Source: Cupriavidus cauae
Lineage (GTDB): Bacteria; Pseudomonadota; Gammaproteobacteria; Burkholderiales; Burkholderiaceae
DNA: 64,000 bases
Assembly (NCBI RefSeq): GCF_008632125.1
Contig: NZ_VWRN01000003.1
Span: forward strand, 1 to 64,000
Reading direction: 5' to 3'
Shown here: positions 26,022 to 33,417 of the stretch, piece after piece
Layout of the letters: the number at the start of each line of letters is the position of its first letter
Numbering within the stretch: position 1 is the first letter of the stretch
Notes under the pieces: model-generated
The model's input: only the letters and a program-made list of their open reading frames with translations
What the model was told of the DNA's origin: nothing
The model's database searches: none
Made by a program: the position numbers and the translations under genes

Positions 26022-26202
26022 CTTTGTGAACAAGCTGGTGTGGACAAATGGTAAGTGATTGACGCGTAAGAGAAATTCTTACATTGCTTAAAAAGTGATG
26101 TCCGGGAAAGTCATTAAGAATCAATGGCTTGTGTCAAGCCCCTCGATATACAGGCCGTTTCAGCCACCCTACAGCGATGGGCTTGACATAGCGGTTATGC
26201 TG

Positions 26203-26234
26203 TGGACATGTCCATCTGACGCCGCTTCGGCGGC
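26203..26234 (+). promoter_or_regulatory. xseA leader: 12-bp palindrome and UUCG hairpin
   Basis: A perfect palindrome TGGACATGTCCA (26203-26214) is followed by a very stable hairpin GCCGC-TTCG-GCGGC (26221-26234) that ends 8 bp before the xseA start codon. The hairpin sits where the ribosome-binding site should be and could lower translation. Confidence 0.4.
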
Positions 26235-26242
26235 GATTTGCC

Positions 26243-27628
26243 ATGTCTGAACCATTCTCGTTTCCGCCTTCGCCAGTCTCCCGGACGGCACCCGGCGGGC
26301 GCGATGTGATCCCGGTCGGCGAATTGAACCATGCGATCGCATCGGTACTCGAACGCAACTTTCCGCTGGCCTGGGTGCGTGGAGAAATTTCCAACTTCAC
26401 GCGCGCCGCGAGCGGGCACTGGTATTTCTCGCTGAAGGACGCCCGCGCGCAGATCCGCTGCGTGATGTTTCGCGGACGAAACCAGCATGTCGACTTTCCG
26501 GTGCGCGAAGGCGAGGCCGTCGAGGTGCGCGCGCTGGTGTCGATGTACGAGGCGCGCGGCGAGGTGCAGCTCAGCGTCGAGGCGATGCGGCGCGCCGGCG
26601 TCGGCAATCTGTACGAGGCCTTCCTGCGCCTGAAGGACAAGCTCTCGCGCGACGGTCTGTTCGATCCCGCACGCAAGCGGCCGATTCCCTCGCATCCGCG
26701 CACGATCGGCGTGATCACGTCGCTGCAGGCCGCGGCGCTGCGCGACGTGCTGACGACCCTGCGCCGCCGCGCGCCGCATATCCAGGTGCTGGTCTATCCG
26801 GTGCCGGTGCAGGGCGCCGGTGCCGCCGACAAGATCGCGGCAATGCTCGACACCGTCAGCGAACGCGCCGAGTGCGACGTGGTGATCCTGTGCCGCGGCG
26901 GCGGCAGCATCGAGGACCTGTGGTCGTTCAACGAGGAAGTGGTCGCGCATGCGGTCGCGCGCTGCACGCTGCCGGTGGTCTGCGGCGTTGGCCACGAGAC
27001 CGACTTCACCATCGCCGACTTCGTCGCCGACGTGCGCGCGCCGACGCCGACGGGCGCCGCCGAACTGGTCAGCCCCGATCGCGCGCATCTGCTGGCGCAG
27101 GCCGCGCGGGCGCGCGACGCGCTCGGCCAATGCATGCGCCGCCAGCTGGAGCGGCGCGCCCAACATCTGGACTGGCTGGCGCGGCGCGTGCGCAGCCCGC
27201 AGGCGCAACTGCAGGAGCGGCGCGGACAGCTCGACAATCTCGCGCGACATTTGCGCGCGGCATGGCGCGACAGCGTGGTGGCGCGGCGCCATCGGCTGCA
27301 GCTGTGGTCGATGCGGTGGACGGCCCAGCGTCCCGATGCGGGCATGCGCCAGGCCGAACTGGCACGGCTCGCCGCGCGCATGCAGGCAGCCAGCGAACGC
27401 CAGCACGAACGTGCCGCGCAGCGCCTGCATCGCGCCGCCGGCGCGCTCGAACTGCTGGCGCCGCAACGCACGCTCGAGCGCGGCTATGCGGTGCTGCTGG
27501 ACCCGCGCGGCAAGGCGCTGCGGGCCCCGTCGGAGCTGCGCGCCGGCGGCCGCGTCGAGGTCCATCTGGCCGAGGGCGTGGCCGATATCGGCATCGCCAG
27601 CGTGCAGGCCAAACTGCTCGATCTATAG
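26243..27628 (+). CDS. xseA: Exodeoxyribonuclease VII large subunit
   Basis: This 461-aa catalytic subunit of exonuclease VII degrades single-stranded DNA in both directions. It has an N-terminal OB-fold (about 20-115: [50 protein letters not shown]), the catalytic domain (about 135-300: [77 protein letters not shown]) and a long helical C-terminus rich in Arg/Gln/Ala with the closing [16 protein letters not shown]. The small subunit xseB is not in the window. It is co-oriented with sodB, which has its own promoter. Confidence 0.96.
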   Translation: MSEPFSFPPSPVSRTAPGGRDVIPVGELNHAIASVLERNFPLAWVRGEISNFTRAASGHWYFSLKDARAQIRCVMFRGRNQHVDFPVREGEAVEVRALVSMYEARGEVQLSVEAMRRAGVGNLYEAFLRLKDKLSRDGLFDPARKRPIPSHPRTIGVITSLQAAALRDVLTTLRRRAPHIQVLVYPVPVQGAGAADKIAAMLDTVSERAECDVVILCRGGGSIEDLWSFNEEVVAHAVARCTLPVVCGVGHETDFTIADFVADVRAPTPTGAAELVSPDRAHLLAQAARARDALGQCMRRQLERRAQHLDWLARRVRSPQAQLQERRGQLDNLARHLRAAWRDSVVARRHRLQLWSMRWTAQRPDAGMRQAELARLAARMQAASERQHERAAQRLHRAAGALELLAPQRTLERGYAVLLDPRGKALRAPSELRAGGRVEVHLAEGVADIGIASVQAKLLDL

Positions 27629-27745
27629 GGCCGATCTACAGGCCGCGATGGCCGGCTGAGTTGCCCCGGAAGGTGCCCCACAGGCGCGGCGCGGCGGGGC
27701 GCGCAGCCTCATACTGCCGCGCCTTGAAGGGGTTTTGCCGCTGGT

Positions 27746-27774
27746 TTGCGCCACTATGGCAAGTCACCTACAAT
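27746..27774 (+). promoter_or_regulatory. Candidate sigma-70 promoter of sodB
   Basis: TTGCGC (27746-27751), a 17-bp spacer and TACAAT (27769-27774) place the transcription start about 30 bp before the sodB ATG. Confidence 0.55.
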
Positions 27775-27811
27775 CGGTGTCTCCCGTCCCACAACCCACA
27801 GAGACAGAACA

Positions 27812-28393
27812 ATGGAACATACTCTCCCCCCGCTGCCGTACCCCCATGATGCGCTGGCCCCGCATATGTCCAAGGAGACCTTGGAGTTCCATCACGACAA
27901 GCATCATCAGACGTACGTCACCAATCTGAACAATCTGATCAAGGGCACGGAATTCGAGAACGCGACCCTCGAAGAGATCGTCAAGAAATCGTCCGGCGGC
28001 ATCTTCAACAACGCCGCCCAGGTGTGGAACCACACCTTCTTCTGGAACTGCCTGAAGCCGCAAGGCGGCGGTCAGCCGACCGGCCCGCTGGCCGACGCCA
28101 TCAACGCCAAGTGGGGCTCGTTCGATAAGTTCAAGGAAGAGTTCACCAAGACCGCGGTCGGTACCTTCGGTTCGGGCTGGGCCTGGCTGGTCAAGAAGGC
28201 CGACGGTTCGCTGGACCTGGTGTCGACCTCGAACGCCGCCACCCCGCTGACCACCGACGCCAAGCCGCTGCTGACCTGCGACGTGTGGGAACACGCCTAC
28301 TACATCGACTACCGCAACGCCCGTCCGAAGTTCGTCGAGGCTTTCTGGAACGTGGTGAACTGGGACTTCGTCAGCAAGAACTTCGCTGGCTGA
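27812..28393 (+). CDS. sodB: Iron superoxide dismutase
   Basis: This 193-aa cytoplasmic enzyme dismutates superoxide. The metal ligands are His27 ([11 protein letters not shown]), His74 (VWNHTFFWN), Asp157 and His161 ([11 protein letters not shown]). [11 protein letters not shown] and [11 protein letters not shown] are Fe-type features, and the length equals E. coli SodB. The frame is open upstream to 27746, but [18 protein letters not shown] is the family start. A promoter is visible upstream and a strong terminator follows. Codon choice is more biased than in neighbours (mostly GCC, CTG, AAG), in line with high expression. Confidence 0.97.
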   Translation: MEHTLPPLPYPHDALAPHMSKETLEFHHDKHHQTYVTNLNNLIKGTEFENATLEEIVKKSSGGIFNNAAQVWNHTFFWNCLKPQGGGQPTGPLADAINAKWGSFDKFKEEFTKTAVGTFGSGWAWLVKKADGSLDLVSTSNAATPLTTDAKPLLTCDVWEHAYYIDYRNARPKFVEAFWNVVNWDFVSKNFAG

Positions 28394-28413
28394 GCGTTCT
28401 CCAGCGCAAGCAG

Positions 28414-28446
28414 CAAAGCCCTCCATGCGAGGGCTTTGTTTTTTTT
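28414..28446 (+). terminator. Rho-independent terminator of sodB
   Basis: A perfect 10-bp stem CAAAGCCCTC/GAGGGCTTTG with a 5-nt loop is followed by eight T (28439-28446). Confidence 0.95.
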
Positions 28447-28526
28447 GGATTACCGTCAGGCAGTCGCGGACGTCGCGTATCTGCCGAAGGCATCGTAGCC
28501 GTTTGCGCGCTGACGCGCCGTACCGC

Positions 28527-29597
28527 TCAATTCAGCGTCGCTCCCGCCTGCTTGACGATGCGCGCGTGCTTCTCCAGCTCGCTGCTGAAGAACGGCGCCG
28601 CCTGATCCGGCGTGCTGCCGATGATGACGAGGCCCTGGGCGGCGAGGTTCCGTTGCACCGGCTTCTCGTCGAGCGCGGCCTTGATCTTCGTCTGCAGGTC
28701 GGCCGTCTTGTCCTTCGCCAATCCGGCCGGGCCGACGATCGCCAGCCAGGCGTCGAAGCTGTAGCGCGGCAGGCTGGACTCGGCCAGGGACGGCACGTCG
28801 GGCAGCATCGGAATGCGCTTCGGCGTGGACACCGCGATCGCCTTCAGCTTGCCGGCCTTCAGCTGCGGCAGCACGGCCGGCACCGTCAGGAAGCCCATCT
28901 GCACCTGGCCGCTGAGCAGATCGGTGGTGTAGTTGCCCGCGCCCTTGTAGGGCACGTGGCGGACCTGGACCTTGGCCTCGCTGGCGAACAGTTCCGCGGC
29001 CAGATGCAGCACGGTTCCGTTGCCCGATGAGCCGTAGTTCAGCTGGTCGGGCTTGCTCTTGAGCAACGCGATCAGTTCCTGCACGTTGTTGGCCGGCACC
29101 GAGGGATTGACCACGAGCACCAGCGGCAGCGTGCCGATCACCGTGATCGGCGTGATGTCGCGCAGCGAGTCGAACGGCATCGAGCGGTAGATCGCGGGAT
29201 TGATCACGTGGTTCGACGACACCAGTCCGAGCGTCAACCCGTCCTTGGGCGCGCGCACGATCTGCTGCGTGCCCGGGATGCCGCCGGCGCCGGCGATATT
29301 CTCGATGACGATCGGGTGGCCGAGCTGGCGGCCCATCGATTCGCTTAGCGCGCGCGCCACGGCGTCGGCCTGCGAGCCGGGCTGGGTCGGCACGATCAGC
29401 CGCAGCGGCTTGCCATCGGGCGATTGCGCGTGGGCTGCGGGCGCGGCGGCGAAGGTGGCGGCGAACGTCGCGGCGAATGTAGCGACCGCGGTCAGGGACA
29501 AGGTCAGCCGAACGCCGCGGCGCAGGGGAAGCAGGGCGTGGCGCAGGGAAGGCAAGGTGCGGCGCAGGCGGCCGACGGTGCGAAGGAAGGGGGGCAT
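28527..29597 (-). CDS. Bug/TctC-family solute-binding protein
   Basis: This 356-aa periplasmic receptor has a long Arg-rich N-region before the hydrophobic core and an Ala/Thr/Phe triplet repeat (TFAATFAATFAAAPAAHA), with cleavage expected before QSPDG. The Bug domain is clear: RLIVPTQPGSQADAVARAL, VIENIAGAGGIPGTQQIV, GLTLGLVSSNHVINPAIY, NYGSSGNGTVLHLAAELF and HVPYKGAGNYTTDLLSGQV. The start has GGAGACAG upstream. The neighbouring LysR gene and the divergent hydratase may form a functional group, since LysR, Bug and acid-metabolising enzyme is a common Burkholderiales arrangement, but the ligand is unknown. Confidence 0.9.
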   Translation of the reverse strand: MPPFLRTVGRLRRTLPSLRHALLPLRRGVRLTLSLTAVATFAATFAATFAAAPAAHAQSPDGKPLRLIVPTQPGSQADAVARALSESMGRQLGHPIVIENIAGAGGIPGTQQIVRAPKDGLTLGLVSSNHVINPAIYRSMPFDSLRDITPITVIGTLPLVLVVNPSVPANNVQELIALLKSKPDQLNYGSSGNGTVLHLAAELFASEAKVQVRHVPYKGAGNYTTDLLSGQVQMGFLTVPAVLPQLKAGKLKAIAVSTPKRIPMLPDVPSLAESSLPRYSFDAWLAIVGPAGLAKDKTADLQTKIKAALDEKPVQRNLAAQGLVIIGSTPDQAAPFFSSELEKHARIVKQAGATLN

Positions 29598-29754
29598 GCT
29601 GTCTCCGTTGTCGCGAGGCGGGAACCTGTGGACGGTTCCTCTGCGCGCCAGTCTAGAGCGGTCGGCTTGCCGGCAAGAAATGCTGTTGCGACGGACGGGG
29701 TATCGCGTTCCGCGATATCGGTCCCGGCAGCGTCAGTCGGGGGCAGACGCTGCG

Positions 29755-29882
29755 GACGGCGGCTCGGCGGCGGTTCGGTCGGCGTTTGGGCCTGCGGTTC
29801 GGCCCTCGGCTCGGCCCGTGGTTCGGCCTGCGTTCCGGCCCGGCGATCATCAGGCTCGTGGTTCGGCCGGCGGTTCGGCCCG
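29755..29882. repeat. Degenerate GGTTCGGCC-type repeats
   Basis: About ten spaced copies of a CGGTTCGGCC-like word fill the gap after the LysR gene and run into its last codons. The rest of the 252-bp gap shows no gene. Confidence 0.6.
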
Positions 29883-30758
29883 CAACGCGGCGATCAACGC
29901 ATCCACCGCCCGCAGCCGCGGCGATTTGCGCGGCGCGTAGACGCGCAGTTCGCGCTGCCGCCACGGCTTGTCCAGCGGCACCCGCACGAAGCCCCGCGTG
30001 CCCGCGTAGGCAGTGGTCGCGCTGTGCGGAATCACCGCCAGGCCCAGCCCTGCCTCGACCATCCGGCACGCCGCCTCGAAGCTCGACACCGCCACGCTTT
30101 GGCGCATCGGCAGGCCAGCTTCGGTGGCGCGGTCGCGCAGCTCGGTATCGAGCGCGCCGCCTTGCTGCACGATCACCAGCGGATACTGCAGGACCTCGGC
30201 GTAGCGCAGTCCCGCGCGGTCAGCCAGCGCATGACCGGCCGGCAGCAGCACCATCAGCGGATCCTGCGCGAAGTGCCACGATTCGAGCCCGCGCGCGCCG
30301 TCGATCGCCACGCCCACGCCGACGTCGGCCTGATTGTCGAGGCAGGCGCGCAGCGTGTCGCTGGTCGAGCGCTCGTGCAGCGCGATATCGACGTGCGGAT
30401 GGCTGGCGCGAAAGGCGTGCAGCCGTTCGGGCAGGAAGCCGACGATCGACGAAGGACTGGCCGACAGCCGCACGGTGCCGGCCACCTGGTCGCCGAGGTC
30501 CTGCACCTCGCGGGCGAAGGCGGCGATGTCCTCGTTCAGCTTGCGGCCCAGTTCCAACGCGCGCACGCCGGCCTCGGTCAGCGCCACGCCGGTGGGCGAG
30601 CGCACCAGCAGCGTCACGCCCAGGCTGCGCTCCAGATCGGCGATCCGCCGGCTCAGCGCCGATTGCGCGATGTGCTCGGTTTCGGCGGCGCGCTTGATGG
30701 AGCCTTCCCGCGCGGCGGCGAGAAAGAGCTGGATGCTGACGGGATCGATGCGGTGCAT
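29850..30758 (-). CDS. LysR-family transcriptional regulator
   Basis: This 302-aa regulator has the winged helix at 3-62 (IQLFLAAAREGSIKRAAETEHIAQSALSRRIADLERSLG) and a substrate-binding-like effector domain. It resembles the CynR/YbhD-like LysR proteins that often neighbour Bug receptors. It is divergent from the aconitase-family gene, 394 bp away, and followed on the same strand by the Bug receptor, so both are candidate targets. Confidence 0.9.
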   Translation of the reverse strand: MHRIDPVSIQLFLAAAREGSIKRAAETEHIAQSALSRRIADLERSLGVTLLVRSPTGVALTEAGVRALELGRKLNEDIAAFAREVQDLGDQVAGTVRLSASPSSIVGFLPERLHAFRASHPHVDIALHERSTSDTLRACLDNQADVGVGVAIDGARGLESWHFAQDPLMVLLPAGHALADRAGLRYAEVLQYPLVIVQQGGALDTELRDRATEAGLPMRQSVAVSSFEAACRMVEAGLGLAVIPHSATTAYAGTRGFVRVPLDKPWRQRELRVYAPRKSPRLRAVDALIAALRAEPPAEPRA

Positions 30759-31152
30759 GCGGACTCGGACTTCGGAGTGGGCGACGATGGGGCGAACATG
30801 GGGCGATCATGGGGCGGCCATCGGGCGTCCATGGGCGGGCCGCGGGATCGCCATGGGATCGCCATGGGACGGCGATGGGACCGCAATGGGATCACCATGG
30901 AACGGCCCGATGGCTCTTGCCTTGGCCGCGCAAGTGTCCCGCAAAACCGCGGCGCGGGACAAGGGCGGCTCGCCGCGCGCCGTTCTCGCCGGGCTGTCCC
31001 GCGGGCGGCCGGGCCGCGCGTTTACCCGGATATCTCTGCCGAAGATAACCCCGATGCCGCATCGGCGCTTGGCCGCCACGCGACGCCGCGCGTAGATTCG
31101 GCGATGTTCGGCACTGTGCCGACGTTCACCGATGAGACTGGAGAAGACCGCG
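30759..31152. other. 394-bp divergent gap with 12-bp tandem repeats
   Basis: From about 30785 to 30905 a 12-bp word (GGGATCGCCATG and variants) is repeated roughly nine times. The part closer to the hydratase gene shows no repeat and presumably contains its promoter and LysR site. No gene is supported. Confidence 0.65.
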
Positions 31153-33207
31153 ATGAACCGCCTGCAGATCGATGGCCGCATTCTGTTCCTTGCCGATTGC
31201 CCGCGGACCATCGAACGGCAGTTGCACGGCGAGGCGCTGACGCTGGAGCAGGCCGGCGCGCTGCGAGACGATGTCTCGACCGACGAGATCACGCCGGTCC
31301 CGATCCTGACCCATTTCGACGACAAGCTCGGGCGCTTTCCCTATACCGGCTTTCGCGCGGGCGGCGCGCAGCCGATCGGCGTCGATGCGATCCGGCAGGG
31401 CGGGTTTGCCGTGACCGTCGCCGGCAACCGCTACGGCAAGGGCTCGTCGCGCGAGCACAGTCCCGCGGCCGAGAAGCTGGCCGGCATCCGGCTGGTGATC
31501 GCCCGCAGCTTCGAACGGATCTATCGGCAGAACGCCGACAATATCGGCCTGCTGACCTCGACGGACTTTGGCTTGATCCCGCGCCTGCTGGCGGGCGAGG
31601 CGATCGCCCTCGAGGAACTGCTGGCCGGCCGCGATGCGCTGGCCGCGCAGATCCTGCGCGAGGGCGGCCTGCTGCGCTTCGGCCAGCGGCATCTGCGCGG
31701 CCTCGCCGGCGACCGCGCGCCGGCCGCGCGGACCACGCAGTCCGCGCAGACTACGCAGCCCACGCCGCCGGCCGCTGAGCGACCGCGTACGCTGTTCGAG
31801 AAGATCGTCGCCCGCCATGCGATCGCGACCGCGGTCACGCCGGCCGATCCCGCGCCGGGCGACGGCATCTTCGTGCGCGCCGATTGGCGCTTCATCCACG
31901 AGTACTACACCGGCATGGCGGCCCATATGCTGCACGCCGCGCTGGGTCGGCCGCTTACCTTGCACGCGCCCGAGCGGGTCGTCGTGTTCGAGGACCACAC
32001 CTCTTACGTCGAGCAAAGTCCCGCCCATGTGCGCGGCGGCCTGGTGGGGAACGTCATGCAGATGCGGGACGCCCAGCGGCGCTTCGTCGCGGACTACGCG
32101 TTGCGGGTCCACCGGACACTGACCGAGGACGAGGCGCTGCGCGACGACGGCAGCAATGTCGCCGGCATCTCGCATGCGATGATGGCCGAGCATTACGCGC
32201 TGCCCGGGCAGCTGGTGGTCGGCACCGACTCGCACACGCCGCACAGCGGCGCGCTCGGCTGCGTGGCGTTCGGCGTCGGCACGACCGACATGGCCAATGC
32301 CTTCGTGACGGGCGCGGTGCGCATGACCTTGCCGGCGTCGCTGCGGGTCGTGCTGGACGGCGCGTTGCCCGCCGGCGTGACGGCCAAGGACGTGGTGCTG
32401 CATCTGCTGGCCTTGCCGGAGATTCGCAGCGGCGCGGGCGTCGGCAAGGTGTTCGAGTTCACCGGCCCGGTGGTGTCGGCGCTGTCGACCGACGAACGGG
32501 CGACGTTGACCAATATGTGCGCGGAGCTCGGCGGCTTCACCGGCATCGTCGCGCCCGACGCGGAAACGGTGCGCTTCCTGAAGGCCCGGCGCGGCGTCGA
32601 TTTCGCGATCGAGCCGTGGATGCGCAGCGACGAGGGCGCGGACTATGCCGCGACGATCCAGGTCGATTGCAGCGGCCTTTCCCCGATGGTGGCGCGTCCC
32701 GGCGATCCAGGCAACGGCCTGGCGCTGTCCGCGCTGTGGGAAACGCACGAGCCGGTGCGGATCGATATCGCCTACGGCGGCTCATGCACGGCCGGCAAGC
32801 GCGAGGACTTCGACCACTATCACGCGGTGCTGCGCTGGGCCGCCGATCGCGGGCTGCGGGTGCCGGCCGGCGTCACGCTATACCTGCAGTTCGGCACGAC
32901 GGCGGTGCGCGACTACTGCATCGCGCAGGGCTATCTGGATGCCTTCGACGCGGTCGGCGCGAAGATCCTGCAGCCTTCCTGCGGCGCCTGCGCGAATTGC
33001 GGGCCGGGCTCGTCGACCGCGCCCGAGCAGGTCACGGTCAGTTCGATCAATCGCAATTTCCCCGGCCGTTCGGGGCCGGGGCAGGTGTGGCTGGCGAGTC
33101 CGCCGACGGTCGCAGCCAGCGCCATCGCGGGCCGCTTGCTGTCGTTCGACGATCTGCGCGCGCAATGGGAACGCGGCGATTCGCCGCGTGCCGCGGCGCC
33201 GGCTTGA
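31153..33207 (+). CDS. Aconitase-family hydratase with N-terminal swivel domain
   Basis: This 684-aa protein fuses the two halves of an isopropylmalate dehydratase/aconitase-type enzyme. The small swivel domain comes first (about 1-175: RDDVSTDEITPVPILTHF, GNRYGKGSSREHSPAAEKLAG, YRQNADNIGLLTS), then a Pro/Thr/Ala linker (about 185-210), then the large catalytic part (FEDHTSYVEQ, GTDSHTPHSGALGCVAFGVGTTDMANAF). The 4Fe-4S ligands are Cys in GGSCTAGKRED (near 545) and the CxxC in QPSCGACANCGPG (near 608). The swivel-first order matches AcnB rather than AcnA, without the HEAT domain. The ATG at 31153 has GGAG nine bases upstream; an ATG seven codons earlier is less likely. The substrate is not known; aconitate, isopropylmalate or a methylated analogue are possible. 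Confidence 0.82.
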   Translation: MNRLQIDGRILFLADCPRTIERQLHGEALTLEQAGALRDDVSTDEITPVPILTHFDDKLGRFPYTGFRAGGAQPIGVDAIRQGGFAVTVAGNRYGKGSSREHSPAAEKLAGIRLVIARSFERIYRQNADNIGLLTSTDFGLIPRLLAGEAIALEELLAGRDALAAQILREGGLLRFGQRHLRGLAGDRAPAARTTQSAQTTQPTPPAAERPRTLFEKIVARHAIATAVTPADPAPGDGIFVRADWRFIHEYYTGMAAHMLHAALGRPLTLHAPERVVVFEDHTSYVEQSPAHVRGGLVGNVMQMRDAQRRFVADYALRVHRTLTEDEALRDDGSNVAGISHAMMAEHYALPGQLVVGTDSHTPHSGALGCVAFGVGTTDMANAFVTGAVRMTLPASLRVVLDGALPAGVTAKDVVLHLLALPEIRSGAGVGKVFEFTGPVVSALSTDERATLTNMCAELGGFTGIVAPDAETVRFLKARRGVDFAIEPWMRSDEGADYAATIQVDCSGLSPMVARPGDPGNGLALSALWETHEPVRIDIAYGGSCTAGKREDFDHYHAVLRWAADRGLRVPAGVTLYLQFGTTAVRDYCIAQGYLDAFDAVGAKILQPSCGACANCGPGSSTAPEQVTVSSINRNFPGRSGPGQVWLASPPTVAASAIAGRLLSFDDLRAQWERGDSPRAAAPA

Positions 33208-33256
33208 TGCCGTGATGACGTGATGCCGTGATGACGTAGCCGACCCGCTCGCGGCA

Positions 33257-33417
33257 TCAAGCCGGTGCGCGCCGGCCGCGTCGCGCCGCCGCCGCCGCGA
33301 TAACGCTGGCATCAAGCGGCGGCACGCTCGGTCTTCGCGACGTCGCCGCCGCGACAACGCAACCTCAAGCCGCGGCGCGCTCGCCGTCCGCGACCACGCC
33401 ACCGCGGTAACGCGCCA
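33257..33417. repeat. Three tandem copies of about 54 bp including the 3' end of the oxidoreductase gene
   Basis: The last 54 bp of the indolepyruvate oxidoreductase gene (encoding RYRGGVVADGERAAA and stop) recur twice downstream: a close copy (RCRGGDVAKTERAAA, same TGA) and a more decayed one. Stops or remnants lie at 33365, 33312 and 33257, so units are 53 and 55 bp. Confidence 0.8.

Larger units (their letters stand above)
25411..26100. repeat. Four degenerate copies of a structured element with DnaA-box-like sites
   Basis: The copies lie at about 25411-25521, 25594-25706, 25767-25880 and 25997-26100. Each reads, on the plus strand: TTCCACA-like box, a loop containing GGGACAGTG or a variant, TGTGGA, a second TGTGGA/TGTGAA-like box, then TTGAY, exactly 23 bases, and TTAAAA (CTAATA in copy 3). 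The fixed 23-base spacer contains a different small inverted repeat in each copy (for example GTAAGA/TCTTAC in copy 4). TCCACA and TGTGGA form a stem with a 16-18-nt loop in copies 1-3. Distances between copies are roughly 170-230 bp. The conserved layout with changing sequence suggests a selected protein-binding or RNA structure. A DnaA-titrating (datA-like) site and tandem small RNAs are the two hypotheses I consider. Confidence 0.75.
25268..26242. other. 975-bp gene-free region between exbB and xseA
   Basis: No protein-coding gene is supported. The region is lower in GC than its neighbours and is dominated by four degenerate copies of one element (25411-26100). Both divergent promoters (exbB and xseA) must lie here. 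Short frames on the minus strand translate each repeat into similar peptides only because the DNA is repeated. Confidence 0.8.

Noticed and set aside
25192-26033. Several overlapping minus-strand frames of about 90-107 codons with similar peptides
   Set aside because: The similarity comes from repeated DNA; frames differ between copies, there are no ribosome-binding sites, and no copy keeps the same reading frame throughout.
25470-26095. TTGAY and TTAAAA of the four repeats as sigma-70 promoters
   Set aside because: The 23-bp spacing is too long for -35/-10 recognition (15-19 bp), and it is constant, so another function is more likely.
26183-26208. TTGACA at 26183 as xseA promoter
   Set aside because: The hexamer is good but no -10-like sequence lies at 16-18 bp; position 26206-26211 reads ACATGT.
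29424-31778. 784-codon plus-strand frame across Bug, LysR and hydratase genes
   Set aside because: It is a shadow frame of high-GC coding DNA on the other strand or frame, without recognisable domains.
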